Positions 1 through 8,214 of a stretch of 64,000 nt of DNA are shown here, one piece after another. Each line of letters opens with the position of its first letter. Position 1 is the first letter of the stretch. The DNA lies in assembly GCF_003049665.1 (NCBI RefSeq), contig NZ_PYWM01000009.1:1-64000 (forward strand), given 5' to 3'. Made by a program: the position numbers and the translations under genes. Under the pieces are notes generated by a model. It was given only the letters and a program-made list of their open reading frames with translations. It searched no databases and had not been told where the DNA came from. The stretch is from Lysinibacillus mangiferihumi (GTDB lineage: Bacteria; Bacillota; Bacilli; Bacillales_A; Planococcaceae).

Positions 1-726
1 ATTATCGATGACGGTTTACTCATTGTCAATGGCGTGAAAGTAGCAGGGATTTCTGCGAAGTTTGAAAAAAATACGATAACTGCTGTTCGACGTGCGATTT
101 TTTCAGAAGAAGCGCATCGTGAAGAAGTCGTCAAAGCTCTTGATACATATCATGTTCAATCTATATTACTGATTGGTACGTCGGATAAAATGACGAACAA
201 TATTGCCAAGCGTTTGGGACTGGGGCCGATTGAAACGTATTATTATGTTGAGGACATTCGCTCCCAAAAGGAAATCCAAAAGGCGCGATTTATTCGCCAA
301 ACGCAAGGAAAGCATGTCATGCCAATACCGTACCGTCAAGTCGAGCAAAATTTCTTTAAACGACTGGTGCAAAAAGGGAAGGAAATTTTCACACCTAAAC
401 GCGAAAAAATCGGTGAAACAACCATTGTGCGTCCTGACTTCCAACAAGAATATATTGAAATAGAGAAGCAAGTCTATGTGCAATTACTAACCTATACTTG
501 TAAACAGCAAGATATTGTGCAAAAAGTAGAACAAATACAGTTTAGCCTTGGAGAGCGGGCAAAGGTCATCATTTCTTTGCAATTAAAGATGCCGATCGAT
601 TATTCATTGCCTCATCGCTTATATCAGTTACAAGAAGACGTACAACATTCTTTTTACCAGCATTTTGGCTACGAACTAGATGTTATCAATGTTCAAGTGC
701 ACTCTGTTGTACAAAAACGAAAATAA
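1..726 (+). CDS. C-terminal part of a P-loop NTPase-like protein with Asp23/Gls24-like C-terminus (5' end outside window)
   Basis: The reading frame is open from base 1 (I-I-D-D-G-L-L-I before the first in-window GTG at 34), so the true start lies upstream. The visible N-terminal part (IIDDGLLI, then SILLIGTSDKM and GKHVMPIP) resembles a family whose P-loop lies before this point. The last ~90 residues have the Asp23/Gls24-like pattern (a long strand of alternating hydrophobics, then LPHRLYQLQEDVQ and DVINVQVHSV). Asp23-like proteins act in cell-envelope stress. What the NTPase part does is unknown. A bidirectional terminator follows directly. Confidence 0.6.
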   Translation: MIDDGLLIVNGVKVAGISAKFEKNTITAVRRAIFSEEAHREEVVKALDTYHVQSILLIGTSDKMTNNIAKRLGLGPIETYYYVEDIRSQKEIQKARFIRQTQGKHVMPIPYRQVEQNFFKRLVQKGKEIFTPKREKIGETTIVRPDFQQEYIEIEKQVYVQLLTYTCKQQDIVQKVEQIQFSLGERAKVIISLQLKMPIDYSLPHRLYQLQEDVQHSFYQHFGYELDVINVQVHSVVQKRK

Positions 727-730
727 AAAA

Positions 731-772
731 CAGGTACTCCAGTCGCAGTAGGGCGAGTGAGTACCTGTTTTT
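731..772. terminator. Bidirectional intrinsic terminator
   Basis: CAGGTACTC (731-739) pairs with GAGTACCTG (759-767). It is flanked by an A-run on the left and TTTTT on the right and sits between two convergent genes. Confidence 0.85.
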
Positions 773-1567
773 CTATTTTGATGCGCGTGTAAATTGAGGT
801 TGACGCTTTTCAACAAAGGCGCGGCAGCCTTCTGTAAAATCACTACCTACAAATGGGGTAGAACCTTGCCATAATGTTGGCACACTATCGACACATTCTT
901 GTACTGATTGTTTTACAGCGAGTAAAGATTCTGGTGACATACCAGCTACCAGCTTGCCCATTCGAATCATAAATTTATTTAAATCTTTCTCAGCGACTAA
1001 ATAGTTCAGCATACCCAGTTTAAAGGCTTCATCGGCTTTAAACATACGACCTGTAAATACCAAATCCTTCGTTGTAGAAGGGCCAACAAGTTGGACAAGA
1101 CGCTGGGCAAATTTATTGTTTAATGTGATGCCCAATTTGCCTACAGGAATGCCTAGTTTTGCTTTTTCAGAGCCGATGCGAATATCACATGCTAAAGCAA
1201 GTTCTAACCCTGCTCCCATTGCAGGACCGTTAATAACCCCAATTGTTGGAATCGGCAAACGTTCAATCGTTGATATTGTTTTTTCCATATGTAGAAAAGC
1301 TTCTTCTGCCTTTTCCAAAGAAATAGCGTTGAATTCCTTAATATCAGAGCCTGCTGTAAAATTCTCACCAGATCCTCGTAAAATGAGCACTTTATTTTTA
1401 GCATTATCTAACACTTTTAGTGCAATTTTAGCTAATTCATCCCACATATTTGCGGTAAGCGCATTTTTCGCCTGTGGTCGATGGATCGTAATAATTGCGA
1501 GTCCAGCCGTTTCTTGATAAATAATTTTCGCATCCTCAGCCTCAAGACGAGTTGTTCTTACTTGCAT
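773..1567 (-). CDS. Enoyl-CoA hydratase/isomerase (crotonase) family protein
   Basis: 264 residues, a normal crotonase length. Oxyanion-hole segments are visible (FTAGSDIKEF and GPAMGAGLELALACDIRI). At the place where true hydratases carry a catalytic Glu (the P-E of the FG-x-PE motif) this protein reads GIPVGKLGI, so classical enoyl-CoA hydration is doubtful. An isomerase, hydrolase or other crotonase activity is equally possible. The start was set at 1567, where AGGGGG lies 11 bases upstream. A longer in-frame start at 1624 has no ribosome site. The gene stands alone with its own AT-rich promoter region. Confidence 0.85.
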   Translation of the reverse strand: MQVRTTRLEAEDAKIIYQETAGLAIITIHRPQAKNALTANMWDELAKIALKVLDNAKNKVLILRGSGENFTAGSDIKEFNAISLEKAEEAFLHMEKTISTIERLPIPTIGVINGPAMGAGLELALACDIRIGSEKAKLGIPVGKLGITLNNKFAQRLVQLVGPSTTKDLVFTGRMFKADEAFKLGMLNYLVAEKDLNKFMIRMGKLVAGMSPESLLAVKQSVQECVDSVPTLWQGSTPFVGSDFTEGCRAFVEKRQPQFTRASK

Positions 1568-1920
1568 AATTGAAAAGCCCCCTACATTTAAGTTGATACT
1601 TATATTATATAACACAAAGAGCAATAAACACTAAATAATACGAATTTTCATGTTTTTTCAACCTGTTACACAAGATTAATGGCATTTTATAGAGATTGTA
1701 CTACAACAGATGATTGCTATTGTAATAAAGCAAAAGATATGAGAAACTACTATAGGAACATTCGTTTCTTTATTTAGTAAGGAGCGTTTTGTTCCTAAAG
1801 ATAAGTCTAATTGACAATTACAGATTATCCGACACTACTTTAATTAATATAAATTATGCTTTACGCACCATAAATATTATAAAATAAAACTATCACACGC
1901 ACAGTAAACAAGGAGGGCGC
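1568..1920. other. Intergenic, 353 bp, no gene
   Basis: AT-rich divergent spacer between the crotonase and the degenerate recombinase. It contains promoter-like TATA-rich stretches for both directions and AAGGAGG at 1909-1915 for the rightward gene. I see no other recognisable feature. Confidence 0.6.
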
Positions 1921-2799
1921 ATGATGGTACCATTAAAGGAAGCATGGCAAAGTTATTTATTACTATTAAATTCTTTAAAGAAAAGTACTGCTACAAAGAA
2001 ACAATACAACCTTGATGGACAGCAATTTTTAGCTTTTGCAAGTGAACAAAATGTACAAATGGTGGATAAACAATTTAAAGAATTATTATTTAAATATAGT
2101 AATTATCTAAAAGAAAACTATGAAAATGTTAATACTTTTAATCGGAAAATAGCGTCACTCCGTAGTTTTGTAGACTTTGTATTTTTGCGAGAATGGGTTG
2201 AACCGTTTGATTATGAAAGCATTTTACAGCCAAAAAAGAGGGGCAAGGATTCCTTAAAAGTGCTGACAAAAGAGCAATTGTTAAACATTTTAGAAGTATG
2301 GCCGACCTATTTTCAATATGCAAAAACACCTGAGCATGCGTGGCTTGCAAGACGGAATGGTTGTATTGTACAAATGTTTATCGAAACTGGTTGCAAGCCT
2401 GCTGAACTTGTCCGTATGAAATGGGGACATCTTGAGATTCCATCATCACATATTTCGATTTCAAATCAGAATGGCAGAAGAGAGATGAGACTTTCACCTA
2501 TTTTGATGGAAATGTTACAGCATTATAAAAATGCGACGGAGGATATACATCAAGGGAATGTAGGGGAATGGCTTTGGGTCAGTGAAACAAGTCTTACTAA
2601 ATCGATCACGACAAAAACAATTGAACGGATTTTTCAAACACTATCAAAAGATATTGGCACAATTGTACGAGCGACAGATGTTCGTTACACGGTGCTACAG
2701 AGGGCGTTACAAAGTGAGGAAACGGTTGAAAACATACAACAAAAAATGGGTTATGTTCGAAAATGGGTATTAACAGAACGAGGACAACGTTTTAAGTAA
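1921..2799 (+). CDS. Tyrosine recombinase-like protein with degenerate catalytic residues
   Basis: 292 residues in the XerC/XerD layout: an N-terminal SAM-like core-binding domain (about 1-100), then a catalytic-like domain. The family's catalytic set is largely lost. The first Arg is Lys159 (ETGCKPAEL), the H of HxxR is Thr252 while Arg255 remains (ATDVRYTVL), the LGH histidine is Tyr278 (KMGY), and no Tyr follows at the usual distance. It is full length with a good ribosome site (AAGGAGG, 1909-1915), so it looks like an expressed, inactive paralogue, perhaps a DNA-binding partner, not random decay. An intact recombinase lies at 8215. Confidence 0.75.
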   Translation: MMVPLKEAWQSYLLLLNSLKKSTATKKQYNLDGQQFLAFASEQNVQMVDKQFKELLFKYSNYLKENYENVNTFNRKIASLRSFVDFVFLREWVEPFDYESILQPKKRGKDSLKVLTKEQLLNILEVWPTYFQYAKTPEHAWLARRNGCIVQMFIETGCKPAELVRMKWGHLEIPSSHISISNQNGRREMRLSPILMEMLQHYKNATEDIHQGNVGEWLWVSETSLTKSITTKTIERIFQTLSKDIGTIVRATDVRYTVLQRALQSEETVENIQQKMGYVRKWVLTERGQRFK

Positions 2800-2843
2800 G
2801 TGTGCAGCAATTGTCCCTCAAGCACAAATTGCTGCACTTCTTA

Positions 2844-3667
2844 TTAAAAATGCGTTAACGCTTTTACTTGAACTTTTACCGTTAAATCATGTTTACCACC
2901 TGTATAGACGCCTTGGACAGGGCTAATATCGGTATAGTCACGTCCGATACATAAAATAATGTGATTTTCTAGTACTTCCACATTATTGGTTGGATCTAAC
3001 CCAATCCAACCAATACCAGGAATCATCACTTCAACCCAGGCATGTGTTGCTATATCTCCGATTAAACCTGAATTTTCATCGACATATAAATAACCGCTTA
3101 CATAGCGAGCATAACTTGGGTGAAATCTTGACAAACTCCTCGTTTTAAGTCAAAGGCTTGGCTTGCAGTTGTCGTGACATTCGTTGCTGTTGGATCATAC
3201 TCAAATGTTGAGTATAAATATTGCATTAAATTAAGCGAAAATAGCACTGGATTTTCTGCGTGACCAATCGCATGAAACACTTCTTCTATCTGAGCATCTG
3301 TCATATACGTAAAGCTAGTTGATTTTAAATAGGGCAAATAATGTTCATAAAAGAGCTGTGAATGAAAAATCGTCTGCATTTCGGGTGAATATTGAATGCG
3401 ATGAATAAATGGTGCACGGTGTATACTAACGATGGATGTTTTTTCTATTTCTAGTACTTGATGTTGCTCAGGGATATAAAATGTACCGACTGTATTCCCT
3501 CAAATATCTGCATGCTCACGCGTTAGTGAAGATGGTGAAATCGCGATACGGTAAGACAGCAAGCATTGACGCTCATCACCCCGAGGCTTCAAGCGGATAG
3601 TATTCAAGCTTTGATCGACTTCAGATTCATATTGAAAAATATTTGTATGTTGAATTTCAAATTTCAT
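2844..3667 (-). pseudogene. Broken transglutaminase-like family gene
   Basis: Start 3667 has AAAGGAAGCGG upstream. The N-terminal domain (KFEIQHTNIFQYE) is followed by a TGA at 3500-3502, where the family has an aromatic residue before GNTVGTFYIPEQH. A TGG-to-TGA nonsense change explains this, because the frame then continues intact. A second lesion near 3098-3134 shifts the frame: VCQDFTQVMLAM stops, and ARYVSGYLYV continues in another frame. Catalytic Cys (GVCQDF), His (THAWVEV) and Asp (GLDPTN) are all still encoded. The gene is third in a decayed ATP-grasp / alpha-E / transglutaminase operon. Confidence 0.9.
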
Positions 3668-3728
3668 CGTGTCCGCTTCCTTTTGATTACTGACTTGCGT
3701 GTTGAAAGGGAGCTGTAAGTGGTTCCTT

Positions 3729-3966
3729 TCAAACTTGTAGGCTGGGTTCATATAAATGATAAATTGCTGAAAATGTATGACCAAAATCAATACATTGACA
3801 CAATCTTTCCTCCATTGAAAATATAGCTTCCTCTAAGGAAGATGTTGATAAATCAAGCTCACTAATGGCACTTAACAAAGCTTTTAACGGTGTATTAAGT
3901 GCTACAAATCGAGCTGTTAGATGGTCTTTTTCAATATGGGGTCCTACCAACAAAAAGCGCAAAACA
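3729..3966 (-). pseudogene. C-terminal fragment of a split alpha-E (DUF403) gene
   Basis: RFLLVGPHIEKDHLTARFVAL matches the second half of alpha-E domain proteins, and the rest of the fragment ends properly just before the transglutaminase gene. Homology stops at about 3966, where foreign DNA begins. The N-terminal half is at 5579-6016 on the same strand. About 20 codons seem to be missing between the halves. Confidence 0.8.
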
Positions 3967-3990
3967 TACGCTAAGCAAATTCCGACATTA

Positions 3991-4034
3991 AAAAAGCCGA
4001 GTTTTCCTACGCTAAGGAAATTCGGTTTTCTTTT
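3991..4034. terminator. Hairpin at the left edge of the inserted cassette
   Basis: A stem of AAGCCGA and TTTCCT arms with TTCGGTTTTC and a T-run on the right, A-run on the left. It lies between the alpha-E fragment and the MerR promoter and can act in both directions. Confidence 0.6.
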
Positions 4035-4057
4035 TGTACAAGCTAAGCTTTTTTAAT

Positions 4058-4088
4058 TTGACATTAACGTTGCGTAATACTTTAACCT
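4058..4088 (+). promoter_or_regulatory. Possible MerR-type promoter with long spacer
   Basis: TTGACA (4058-4063) and TAACCT (4083-4088) are 19 bp apart, the extended spacing typical of promoters controlled by MerR proteins. The MerR gene begins 22 bases downstream, so autoregulation is likely. The -10 is weak. Confidence 0.4.
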
Positions 4089-4110
4089 TGGAATATGGAG
4101 GTGAATTACG

Positions 4111-4467
4111 CTGTTTAAAACGGGGGAAGTTTATAAAAGGACGGGACTTACTGAACGTTCTATACGATACTATTCTAATTTAGATTTATTGAACGCAAAG
4201 AAGAATGACAATGGTCAGTTGGTTTTATGCAAGTCAGACTTAGAAAAAATTGTGCAAATCCTCGCTGCAAAAATAATAGGTTATAAACTTAAAGATTTAA
4301 CAGACCGACAACCTTCATTAACCTTTATTAAAAAAGACATGACTCAATTGATTGCAGACCTAGAAAATATATTATTTCATTTGGACTTAGCTGATTCCGA
4401 AGAAAATCTTATGAAAAATATAAAGTTACTTCAAAACTACAATACTAAATATTTGCGAAAGAGATGA
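4111..4467 (+). CDS. MerR family transcriptional regulator
   Basis: 118 codons. The N-terminus FKTGEVYKRTGLTERSIRYY is a classic MerR helix-turn-helix with wing, followed by a short dimerisation helix and no ligand-binding domain. No ATG, GTG or TTG precedes the HTH in frame. GGAGG at 4097-4101 is correctly spaced for CTG at 4111, so I propose a CTG start. Alternatively one base has been lost after GTG 4102, whose frame ends at once. The stop overlaps the start of the metalloprotease gene (ATGA), which implies translational coupling. Confidence 0.75.
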   Translation: MFKTGEVYKRTGLTERSIRYYSNLDLLNAKKNDNGQLVLCKSDLEKIVQILAAKIIGYKLKDLTDRQPSLTFIKKDMTQLIADLENILFHLDLADSEENLMKNIKLLQNYNTKYLRKR

Positions 4468-5381
4468 TTGAAATGAGCATGACCTATAAATTAATTAACA
4501 CATACGAACAATACGAGAAATTACTTGCAATTACGGATTTAGAAGAGAGAAAAGACTATTTTCGTTATACGATGATGGCGCCATTTATGGACATGTGGAA
4601 TTTAATAAATGTTCCTATTAAAGCAAAACAAGAAAATGGCTATGACGTATTAATGGCTACCAAAATGTTAGGTTATGCAGATATTTCTAACGATAAACAA
4701 ATTCAACAGGGTCTATCCATCTTAAAAGATAATAACGCGTTTGTAGTAGCAGAGAATACTATCAAAACCTGTATAGAAAACGCTAATAAGACAGGTTTGA
4801 AAGTGAACGCCGAAGAAATAAAATTTGGATTGTATGTCGCAGATCCAGATAAATTAAAACTTCAAAAGGGATATACAGGATTTGGTGGTATTCCTGGGTT
4901 TATTACTGTGAATATTTATCCAAATGATTATAATTTGCCTAAAATTCCTGCTGTTATTGCTCATGAGTTCCATCATAATATTCGTTTTTCTTATTTTGAT
5001 TGGGATCATGGAAATGTAACAGTGGGAGATTATCTTGTCATAGAAGGCTTAGCAGATTCATTTGCAAAAGAACTTTACGGAACAGAACATCTGGGACCTT
5101 GGGTGACTAGTATGGACAAAGACGATTTAGAGTATTCGATCTATGTTATCGGAGAAGCTTTAGATATAAAAGGGTTTGCTGAGGTAAGTAGCTATATGTT
5201 TGGTGATGAGATTGCCAAACAAGAAGGATATCAACCTGTAGGTCTTTCTTTTTGTGCTGGTTATGCAGTAGGATATGAGGTTGTTCAATCTTTCATGAAA
5301 AAGAATAATAAAACGATATATGAAACAACGTTAATTTCTAGTGAGGAGATCATTAATGGATCTGGCTTATTTTCTTCTTGA
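4464..5381 (+). CDS. DUF2268-family putative zinc metalloprotease
   Basis: 305 residues without signal peptide. HEFHH at 167-171 provides the HExxH zinc site, and Glu194 in VIEGLADSF is a plausible third ligand, as in DUF2268 proteins (YjaZ-like). Starts at 4464, 4473 or 4479 are all possible. It is coupled to the MerR gene by ATGA overlap, a regulator-effector pair. The pair is inserted inside the alpha-E gene in opposite orientation, evidence of acquisition as a cassette. Substrate unknown. Confidence 0.75.
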   Translation: MIEMSMTYKLINTYEQYEKLLAITDLEERKDYFRYTMMAPFMDMWNLINVPIKAKQENGYDVLMATKMLGYADISNDKQIQQGLSILKDNNAFVVAENTIKTCIENANKTGLKVNAEEIKFGLYVADPDKLKLQKGYTGFGGIPGFITVNIYPNDYNLPKIPAVIAHEFHHNIRFSYFDWDHGNVTVGDYLVIEGLADSFAKELYGTEHLGPWVTSMDKDDLEYSIYVIGEALDIKGFAEVSSYMFGDEIAKQEGYQPVGLSFCAGYAVGYEVVQSFMKKNNKTIYETTLISSEEIINGSGLFSS

Positions 5382-5435
5382 TAGAGTAAATGCTTTAGTT
5401 GAAATAAGTGGAAAATAAATTTCCAATCAATAAGG

Positions 5436-5474
5436 GCATGTTTTTAAATCTTTTTTTAACACATGCTCCTCATT
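5436..5474. terminator. Possible terminator after the metalloprotease gene
   Basis: GGGCATGT pairs with ACATGCTC around a T-rich loop. The following T-run is interrupted, so strength is uncertain. Confidence 0.4.
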
Positions 5475-5578
5475 TGTTTGCTTTTATCTTTTTTTGATCT
5501 TCTAAAGCAGCTGATGATATTAGATTAAGAAGGATGTTTGGATTTTGAAAAATTCGATAATTGTAGATGTGCAGAAAG

Positions 5579-6016
5579 TCATGTCTTACGTACACTGTGT
5601 AAAAAATAATTTAGGGATATTAACGGAAATGGCCGCTTCTGCACCGTTACTTCTTGCTGCATATATAAATAAAAGGCATTGTGTAATTCCCAAAGCTCAA
5701 TAGGGATACTATCCCGTGTTATTCGTGCATTTTCTCGAATGGCGCGCAAAGTTGCATGCAAAGCGTTGCTATTATTCTCAGAGAACAATAAGTACTCAAT
5801 AAGAGGATTCACTCGAATGACTTCATAACATGGTAAAAATTCTTCTTTGGAAGCACAAATATCTAAAATAGCTTCCCAATGGTCGAGATAATCATGTTCT
5901 TTACCAGATTGCTCCAGCATATTCAACAGCTGTACTTGTAATATATGTGCATTTGTTTCTGTGCGTTCACTATATCTTGCCATCCAATATAGTGCGTCTG
6001 CTACTCGACTTAGCAT
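5579..6016 (-). pseudogene. N-terminal fragment of a split alpha-E (DUF403) gene
   Basis: LSRVADALYWMARYSERTETNAHIL is the characteristic alpha-E start, and AAAGGAGG precedes ATG 6016. The frame ends after SVRKT at 5579, about halfway through the usual ~310 residues, because the MerR/DUF2268 cassette follows. The start overlaps the end of the ATP-grasp gene, the usual order of this conserved operon. Confidence 0.85.
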
Positions 6017-7389
6017 GCGGCAATTCCTCCTTTAATATCCACGTATCTTTTGCTCCGCCTCCTTGTGAGGAATTTACGACTAACGATCCTTCTTTTAGCG
6101 CAACACGAGATAACCCACCTGGAAGGACAAATACCTCATCACCTGTAATGACATATACACGCAAATCGACATGACAAGGATAGAATTTACCATTCTGATA
6201 GGCAGGTGCACGTGATAACTGAATGGTCGGTTGTGCTATATATTGATTTGGTTGGTTTACTATTTTTTGTCGGAAGCTAGCGATTTCTTCAGCACTGGCA
6301 TGTGGACCAATCAGCATATCGTAGCCACCTGAGGCACTTACATTTTTTATAACAAGCTCGTGTAAATGTTTTAGTACCCATGCCCGCTGATTTTCATCAT
6401 CAAGATGGTAGGTTGTGACATTTTCTAATATAGGATCTTCATTTAAATAAAAACGAATCATATCTGGGACATAGGCATACATCGCTTTATCATCTGCGAC
6501 ACCGTTGCCCACTGCATTTAGTATTGCAATATTTCCTGCCTTATAAGCCTCTATTAAATAGGGCACGCCAAGTAAAGAATCTTCTCGAAAGGCAGTAGGA
6601 TCTAAAAAGTCATCATCAATGCGGCGATAGATAATATCGATTTGCTCTAATCCGTAAATTGTTTTTTTATAGACTTTTAAATTTTGCACAATTAAATCGC
6701 GTCCTTCTACTAGCTGAATATTTAGTTGTTGCGCTAAAAAGACATGGTCGTAATAGGCTGAATTATACATACCGGCAGTTAAAAGGACGGCTTTCGGTTC
6801 AACATGAGCCCTTAAATTTCGTGGTCGATGTGAAAGTAGCGCTTTTTTCATATGGGCCATTTGTTTTTCAAGGGATTGAATCGTATGTTTGGAAAAAAAT
6901 TCAGGATACACTTCCTTCATAACATAACGATTTTGGAATACGTATGAAATGCGGGAAGGATTACGTAAATTATCTTCCAATACGCGATAAACACCATTAT
7001 TATCACGAATTACATCAATGCCAGCTAAAAAAATATGATTATTTATTGGTACTTGAACACCCAACATTTCTCGACAATAATATGGATTTTGTTCGATAAG
7101 ATTTTTGGGAATAATTCCGGCTGTTACAATTAACTGTTCATTATAAATATCATGTAAAAAACAATTCAACGCTTTAATACGTCGTTTCATACCTGTCTCA
7201 ATCATCTTCCATTGTGCATGCGGGATAATAATCGGTACTAAGGAAGCTCGATTGGGCTTGCTGGTATTTTTCTTCTAGCTGTTCTTGTGAAAAAGCACTT
7301 AGCTTACGATGGAAGGAGCGATAATGCGGTTTCGGCTGGTCACCATCTAACATTTCATCAAAAAAAGAACCCGAATCATATAATTTCAT
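5970..7389 (-). pseudogene. Frameshifted circularly permuted ATP-grasp (DUF404/DUF407) gene
   Basis: Start 7389 (MKLYDSGSFFDEM) follows GGAGGC. The first frame runs to 7198. The body continues in another frame from about 7240 (VPIIIPHAQW, then GMKRRIKALNCFLHDIY) to 5970, ending in NSSQGGGAKDTWIL as the family does. Roughly 20-25 family residues between QAQSSFL and the IIPHAQW segment are absent, so a small frame-shifting deletion is the simplest cause. Family members work with alpha-E and transglutaminase-like partners in a presumed amide-ligation/peptide pathway of unknown product. Confidence 0.88.
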
Positions 7390-7468
7390 CCTGTGAACCG
7401 CCTCCAAATTTAAGGAATAGTCAAAACATGTTACACTATAAAGAATACATAAAAGGAGCTAGTAAAAA

Positions 7469-7882
7469 ATGATAAACATTAACTTAATGCAAGCTTATGA
7501 GTTAGACAAGCTATCGAAACTTGGTATATCTGACAAGGAAATCTTACAGACATTGAGAACTGGGGAAGTATCGTCATGGTGTACAAAGGAACCGAACTAT
7601 GAATTTAAAGAAACGCTGGCTCTTTATCAAGAAGGGGAGCAACAATTTTTAGACGCGCTGCATGGTAATTATCGAATAAAATATGTAACATTACCTGGCA
7701 TTCAACGTTTACTACATCTTCGCTTTCAATTAGAAGAAACGAAGGACTTTCGATTGGCAGAAGCAGGTATTCAGGATTTGGTGTGCGACAAAGCCATAAT
7801 CTCGAAGCTTCTTACCATGTTATCGACGAACTGGAAAATTACACAACAAATGGATGGCACATATAGAATTTTCGCTATTTAA
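7469..7882 (+). CDS. Hypothetical protein, 137 residues
   Basis: I do not recognise the family. It is a soluble, mixed alpha/beta-looking protein without signal peptide or membrane segment. A strong ribosome site (AAAAGGAG, about 7451-7458) supports ATG 7469. It is divergent from the broken ATP-grasp gene and shares a short promoter region with it. Confidence 0.65.
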   Translation: MININLMQAYELDKLSKLGISDKEILQTLRTGEVSSWCTKEPNYEFKETLALYQEGEQQFLDALHGNYRIKYVTLPGIQRLLHLRFQLEETKDFRLAEAGIQDLVCDKAIISKLLTMLSTNWKITQQMDGTYRIFAI

Positions 7883-8051
7883 CTACAAATAACCAAATAA
7901 TTCCACATGCGTTGTGAGGCGAATTGACTTGTACCATTACCCATTGAATCATTTTTCGATTCGTCTCAGCGCATAGTAGTATACTAGAGTTTAATATTCA
8001 TTTTGCGAGGCGTTTATGCATAAATAAATAGACCTTGCAAAAAAATTTCAA

Positions 8052-8090
8052 AAAAAGATGATTTTTTAATACGTAGAAAATCATCTTTTT
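8052..8090. terminator. Bidirectional terminator
   Basis: AAAAAGATGATTTT (8052-8065) pairs with AAAATCATCTTTTT (8077-8090). It lies in the 330-bp gap between the hypothetical gene and the recombinase. Confidence 0.75.
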
Positions 8091-8105
8091 TAATTACCAA
8101 AATAA

Positions 8106-8117
8106 GAACATATGTTC
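8106..8117. promoter_or_regulatory. Candidate LexA (SOS) box
   Basis: GAACATATGTTC is a perfect match to the Bacillus LexA/DinR core GAAC-N4-GTTC. It sits about 98 bp upstream of the recombinase ATG, with a hairpin in between. Confidence 0.45.
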
Positions 8118-8152
8118 AATAAAGGGGAAAAGGGCATTTTTTTATCAATAAT

Positions 8153-8184
8153 GTTCCCAAATTTATATTTGGGAACGTTTTTTA
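8153..8184 (+). terminator. Inverted repeat with T-run just upstream of recombinase gene
   Basis: GTTCCCAAAT (8153-8162) and ATTTGGGAAC (8167-8176) form a 10-bp stem with a TTAT loop followed by a T-run. It is only 38 bases from the ATG at 8215, so it may be a leader attenuator or an operator and not just the end of an upstream transcript. TAAAAT (8188-8193) immediately after could be a -10 box. Confidence 0.55.
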
Positions 8185-8214
8185 TGGTAAAATAGAGAAA
8201 ATAGAGGTGATTTT

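Noticed and set aside
1116-1517. 133-codon plus-strand frame across the crotonase gene
   Set aside because: Antisense shadow of a clear family member.
1715-1800. Possible LexA box before the degenerate recombinase (GGAACATTCGTTTC)
   Set aside because: The right half-site departs from GTTC, too weak beside the perfect match at 8106.
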